Position numbers and translations under genes: made by a program. A model generated the notes under the pieces. That model made no database searches. It had not been told where the DNA came from and saw only the letters and a list, made by a program, of their open reading frames with translations. A stretch of 26,533 nucleotides of DNA from Bog-793 sp050014835 (GTDB lineage: Bacteria > Actinomycetota > Acidimicrobiia > Acidimicrobiales > Bog-793). The stretch spans positions 1-26,533 of the forward strand of contig JBEKCO010000024.1 in NCBI GenBank assembly GCA_050014835.1, in the 5' to 3' direction. This document shows, piece after piece, positions 23,729 through 26,533 of this stretch (the first letter of the stretch is position 1; each line of letters begins with the position of its first letter).

Positions 23729-25348
23729 GTGCCGGCGCCGAGGTCGGGATGGATGGCCCGCGCGGCCCGGAACCACGCCGCAGTGCTCGCCCGCTGGGGG
23801 GTCGTCGCCGTGCCGACGCTCCTCGCCCTGGTGCTCGGGGCGGTCGACCTCGACGGCCGCAGCATCTGGCTCGACGAGGCGGCGACGGCCTCGATCACCG
23901 CCCAGCACGGCGCGGCGCTCGGGTCGGCGATGGCCCGCGACGGCGGCAACATGCTCGGCTACTACGCGCTCGTCCACGTTCTCGTCGGGTGGTTCGGGAG
24001 CAGCCTTGCCGTGCTGCGCCTGCCCTCGGTGATCGGCGCCGCGGTGACGACGGCGCTCGTCGTCGTCCTCGCCCGGCGGTGGTTCTCCCGCCGGGTCGCG
24101 TTCGTCGCCGGGTTGTTCTCGGCGGTGAGCCTGCCCGCGGTGTACTGGGCGCAGAACGCCCGCAGCTACACGCTGATGATGGCGTTCGTCGCCGCGTCGT
24201 ATCTCTCGTTTTGCGCCCTCGTCGACCAGCCCGAGGGCGCCCCCGGGGGCTGGCGCGCGTTCGTCGCCTACGTGGTGACGACGACGCTCGCGCTGTATAT
24301 GAGCTTCGTCGCCGTCCTCGTCATCCCCGCCCAGCTCGTCGCGCTCGTCGACCGGCGCCGTCGGGTGCGACCCGTCGTCGCGGCGCTCGTCGTCGTCGCC
24401 GCGATGTGCGCGCCGCTCGCCGTGCTCGCGCGCTCGCGTGGTTCGGGACAACTCTTCTGGGTGCCGCGCCCGAACCTTGCCGCGCTCGGCCAGGTCCTCG
24501 TCTCGCTCGCGTCGGCGGGCTTCCAGCCGAACTTCCACCTCACCGCGACGGCGATCTTCCTCGCCGTCGTCACCGTCGCCGCCTTCGCCGCCGCGCTCTT
24601 TCTCGTCGCCTCCCATCTCGTCCGAGACCGCTCGACCGCCCGTGTGCGCGGCGAGTTCGTCGTTGTCGGCTGGCTCGTCGTGCCGGTGGTCCTGTCCTTC
24701 GTCGAGTCCCGCGTCTCCCAGCCGACCTTCACGGCGCGCAACCTGCTCGTCTCGCTGCCGGCCGGCGCGATCGTGCTCGCCCGGGTCGTGTCCGACCGCC
24801 GCTTCGGGCGGGTCGCCGGTGCCGGCCTCGTCGCCGGCTTCGTCGGGTTCCGGGCCGCGCAGCTCGTGCCCTCCTACGGCGTGTCGCCCGAGAACTGGAA
24901 CGCCGTCACGCTCCGCGTCCTGCAGTACGCCGAGCCGGGCGACTGCATCGGCTTCTACCCGTCCGACGGCCGGATGGCGTTCCTTTACTACCTCGACCAC
25001 TTCCCGTCGATCACGCAATACGTGCCCCGGCCGGTCCTGCCGGCGACGCCGTTCTCGGAGAACGTCCCCTACGTCGAGCGGTACGCGACGTTGCCGGACA
25101 CGTCACTAGAGCGGATCGCGGCGAGCTGCTCACGCCTGTGGCTCATCGTCAGCCACCAGGGTTCGGCAACCGGGACGGCGACGTCGCAACGGAACTACCG
25201 CACCTACCTCCGGCTCGCCGGCGAGCTCGAGACGTTCTACCCGTCGACGACGATCTACACGCGGGGGTGGGCGAGCCCGATCTCGATCTGGCTCTACGGG
25301 CCGCTGCCCCTGGTGCAGTCCGAGTTCACGCCGACGGGCGGCTCGTAG
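23729..25348 (+). CDS. Polytopic membrane glycosyltransferase (GT39/ArnT-like)
   Basis: A 539-residue integral membrane protein with about ten hydrophobic segments (for example VVAVPTLLALVLGAV, ALVVVLARRWF, VVAALVVVAAMCAPLAV and AIFLAVVTVAAFAAALFLVA). The first extracytoplasmic loop has SIWLDEAATASI, the D-E motif typical of the catalytic loop in the PMT/ArnT class, which use polyprenyl-phosphate sugars. YWAQNARSYTLMM, a conserved arginine segment, follows. The acceptor is unknown; cell-wall glycan or protein are options. The C-terminal 150 residues are soluble. The start could be GTG at 23729, six bases after pheT, or ATG at 23753, which has the better codon. The position suggests readthrough from pheST, but function links are not evident. 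Confidence 0.85.
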   Translation: MPAPRSGWMARAARNHAAVLARWGVVAVPTLLALVLGAVDLDGRSIWLDEAATASITAQHGAALGSAMARDGGNMLGYYALVHVLVGWFGSSLAVLRLPSVIGAAVTTALVVVLARRWFSRRVAFVAGLFSAVSLPAVYWAQNARSYTLMMAFVAASYLSFCALVDQPEGAPGGWRAFVAYVVTTTLALYMSFVAVLVIPAQLVALVDRRRRVRPVVAALVVVAAMCAPLAVLARSRGSGQLFWVPRPNLAALGQVLVSLASAGFQPNFHLTATAIFLAVVTVAAFAAALFLVASHLVRDRSTARVRGEFVVVGWLVVPVVLSFVESRVSQPTFTARNLLVSLPAGAIVLARVVSDRRFGRVAGAGLVAGFVGFRAAQLVPSYGVSPENWNAVTLRVLQYAEPGDCIGFYPSDGRMAFLYYLDHFPSITQYVPRPVLPATPFSENVPYVERYATLPDTSLERIAASCSRLWLIVSHQGSATGTATSQRNYRTYLRLAGELETFYPSTTIYTRGWASPISIWLYGPLPLVQSEFTPTGGS

Positions 25349-25406
25349 CGGGAGCGGAGCGTTCTCGCCGTTCGGATGGGCGGGTTTGACGGATCGCCGC
25401 AGTGGT

Positions 25407-25479
25407 GTGGTGATTTGACGACGAGCGCCCGAAGCGAGAGCGGAGGTGGAGACGATCACCACCCGAGCCCTCATGAGGG
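25407..25479. repeat. Inverted repeats downstream of the glycosyltransferase
   Basis: An 8-bp inverted repeat (gtggtgat 25407-25414, atcaccac 25455-25462) is followed by the perfect 12-bp palindrome ccctcatgaggg (25468-25479). They lie between the glycosyltransferase and the convergent gene remnant and may terminate transcription. The rest of 25349-25509 shows nothing else. Confidence 0.3.
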
Positions 25480-25509
25480 ATCGAACTTGCTCAAGGCGCG
25501 TTTCACGTC

Positions 25510-25770
25510 TCATGTGCCGAGGTCCGTGGGCTTCGCGTCGGCGATCTTCAACTCCTCGAGCTTGCGGATACAGAAATCGCGATTCCGCTTCGCTGCCTCG
25601 TTGAAGTTGGCAGGCAGATCCTGGCGCGCGATCAGCTGTTCGGTGACCTCGAGCGCCGCGTCGACCTCGCCGACCCAGTAGGCGGCGATCGCCCATTCGA
25701 AGTCCATCCTGTGGGTGCCGAAAACCCATCCGCGCAGCTCAGGCGACGAGTCGATACTCGTGGATGAGGC
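25510..25770 (-). pseudogene. C-terminal remnant of a glycosyltransferase with TPR-like tail
   Basis: The minus strand encodes about 87 codons ending at a TGA (25510-25512), including WVFGTHRMDFEWAIAAYWVGE, VDAALEVTEQLIARQDLPA and NEAAKRNRDFCIRKLEEL. The pattern of an F-x-x-A-I-A-A-Y-W-V-G strand followed by two TPR-like helices is the C-terminal tail often attached to family 2 glycosyltransferases. An ATG at 25707 would give a 65-residue fragment, but the matching sequence runs about 10 residues further upstream, and the frame closes at a stop near 25829 without a start or catalytic domain. It is a decayed 3' end, perhaps left after deletion of the rest. Confidence 0.6.
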
Positions 25771-26150
25771 GGCCCAAGACGTCGGTTTGTCGAAGCTGTT
25801 CGGCTTTGACGTCCGCGCCGGATGCTTGCCGCATCAGGCGCGGGCGTCAAAGTCCAGCTCACGGCCCATGGATGGCATTCTCGACACCCACACGTTCGCA
25901 CAGGTCATGGGTTTGCGGGCTAAGAACGCGTCAGCTGAGCCGCCGAAGTCCGGTCTGGCGTGTTGCCGGTGGATTACCAGGGGAGCTGGCGGGATGTGCC
26001 GCCGGCGATGTGGCCGCCCGGCGTGTTTTCGCCCTACCCTGGGGCGATGAGCGCGAGAAACGGCAATTGGCGCGGCCGTAGGGCCCACGCGGCGAGCAAA
26101 GATCCGGCCAGTCAGTCCATGGCGGGTGGGACGGACCCGGGACGGTCGCG
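25771..26150. other. Non-coding stretch upstream of malic enzyme
   Basis: No supportable gene is present. The main content is the long inverted repeat at 25802-25854. TACCCT at 26036-26041 could be a -10 hexamer for the malic enzyme gene, but no -35 accompanies it. Confidence 0.4.
25802..25854. repeat. Long near-perfect inverted repeat (24-bp stem, 5-base loop)
   Basis: Arms 25802-25825 and 25831-25854 pair over 24 positions with one mismatch (25820/25836) and two G-T wobbles (25803/25853 and 25812/25844); the loop is ttgcc. The outer arms read ctttgacg and cgtcaaag, the inner arms are GC-rich. It lies in the relic zone upstream of the malic enzyme. A REP/MITE-type element or a bidirectional terminator would both fit. 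Confidence 0.75.
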
Positions 26151-26533
26151 ATGAATACCCCGAGCGCCTCGTTCTCGATCTCGATGCGGGTCGAGCTGAG
26201 CGACCCCCGAGGCGTCGGCGCGATCACGACCGCCGTCGGCGACGCCGGCGGTCTCGTGACGGCGCTCGACGTCGTCGAGTCCCACGGCGCCGCGCTTGTC
26301 GTGGACATGGCGTGCAACGCCTTCAACGAGAAGCACGCCGAGAGCCTCAACGCCGCGGTCGACGCGGTCGAGGGCGCGCACGTCCGGGCGATGAGCGACC
26401 GGACGCTCCTTCTCCACCTCGGCGGCAAGCTCGCCATCGCCTCCCGCGTGCCCCTGCGGACCCGGGACGACCTCTCGATGGCCTACACACCGGGCGTCGC
26501 CCGGGTCTCGATGGCGATCGCCAAGGACCCCTC
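26151..26533 (+). CDS. NAD(P)-dependent malic enzyme with N-terminal ACT domain (partial)
   Basis: The 127 complete visible codons begin MNTPSASFSISMRVELSDPRGVGAITTAVG, an ACT-type regulatory domain (to about residue 85, with AGGLVTALDVVES). LLLHLGGKLAIASRVPLRTRDDLSMAYTPGVARVSMAI follows. The run from GGK through RDDLSMAYTPGVA is the conserved start of the bacterial malic enzyme catalytic domain, whose Tyr takes part in catalysis. The enzyme decarboxylates malate to pyruvate; the ACT domain suggests allosteric control. The gene runs off the right edge, so cofactor preference is unknown. The ATG at 26151 has only a weak ribosome-binding site; the ATG at 26184 is an alternative. Confidence 0.9.
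   Translation, partial: MNTPSASFSISMRVELSDPRGVGAITTAVGDAGGLVTALDVVESHGAALVVDMACNAFNEKHAESLNAAVDAVEGAHVRAMSDRTLLLHLGGKLAIASRVPLRTRDDLSMAYTPGVARVSMAIAKDP

Noticed and set aside
1..26533. CRISPR array, toxin-antitoxin pair, or anti-phage system
   Set aside because: No regularly spaced repeats, Cas-like or toxin-like proteins were seen anywhere in the window.

Overview
The window is high-GC chromosomal DNA from an actinobacterium. An Acidimicrobiia-like lineage is my inference. It rests on two conserved translation clusters (rimP-nusA-infB-rbfA-truB-ribF-def-fmt-rpe-hisG and infC-rpmI-rplT-rRNA methyltransferase-pheS-pheT), a DUF1844 gene beside infC, an InhA-like enoyl-ACP reductase, a BTAD/SARP-type regulator, and a G1 peptidase of a type often found in acid-tolerant bacteria. 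No species can be named from sequence reading alone.

Layout. (1) 1-2910 is an accessory, decayed region. It holds the first 15 codons of an IS110-type transposase running off the left edge, a small ABM-like protein, the C-terminal remnant of a tyrosine recombinase, a secreted Ig-like plus G1 (glutamic) peptidase with AT-richer codon use, and a tRNA-Cys whose 3' half has a 15/16 match at 547-562 beyond the recombinase remnant. (2) 2911-6631 is a minus-strand block: tRNA-Cys, fabI (inhA type), a secreted four-cysteine protein and a BTAD transcription factor, with GC-rich hairpins between units. (3) 6800-17285 is a plus-strand translation/housekeeping run. It starts with a good -10 element and a textbook intrinsic terminator inside the rimP leader, followed by rimP, nusA, infB, rbfA, truB, ribF, def, fmt, rpe, hisG and a cold-shock-like protein. 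(4) 17282-17713 is a convergent DUF1844 gene sharing its stop codon bases with the cold-shock gene. (5) 17899-23723 is infC, rpmI, rplT, a TrmH/SpoU methyltransferase, pheS and pheT, followed by a membrane glycosyltransferase to 25348. (6) 25349-26150 is a relic zone with a C-terminal glycosyltransferase/TPR fragment and a striking 24-bp-stem inverted repeat. (7) 26151 to the right edge is the start of an ACT-domain malic enzyme.

How the genes work together. The translation genes cover initiation (IF2, IF3, deformylase, Met-tRNA formyltransferase), 30S maturation (RimP, RbfA), transcription-translation coupling (NusA), tRNA modification and charging (TruB, PheST) and 50S proteins (L35, L20). 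Six junctions overlap as NTGA, where N is A, C, T or G, which points to extensive translational coupling. The C cases, plus an AUC start for infC, suggest unusual initiation codons that standard gene callers would miss. RibF keeps its FAD-synthetase half, but its riboflavin-kinase half has lost the recognisable motifs. I found no clearly new multi-gene system. The most interesting items are the IS110 leader structure with a sequestered ribosome-binding site, the long inverted repeat near 25.8 kb, the degenerate RibF and the non-canonical starts.
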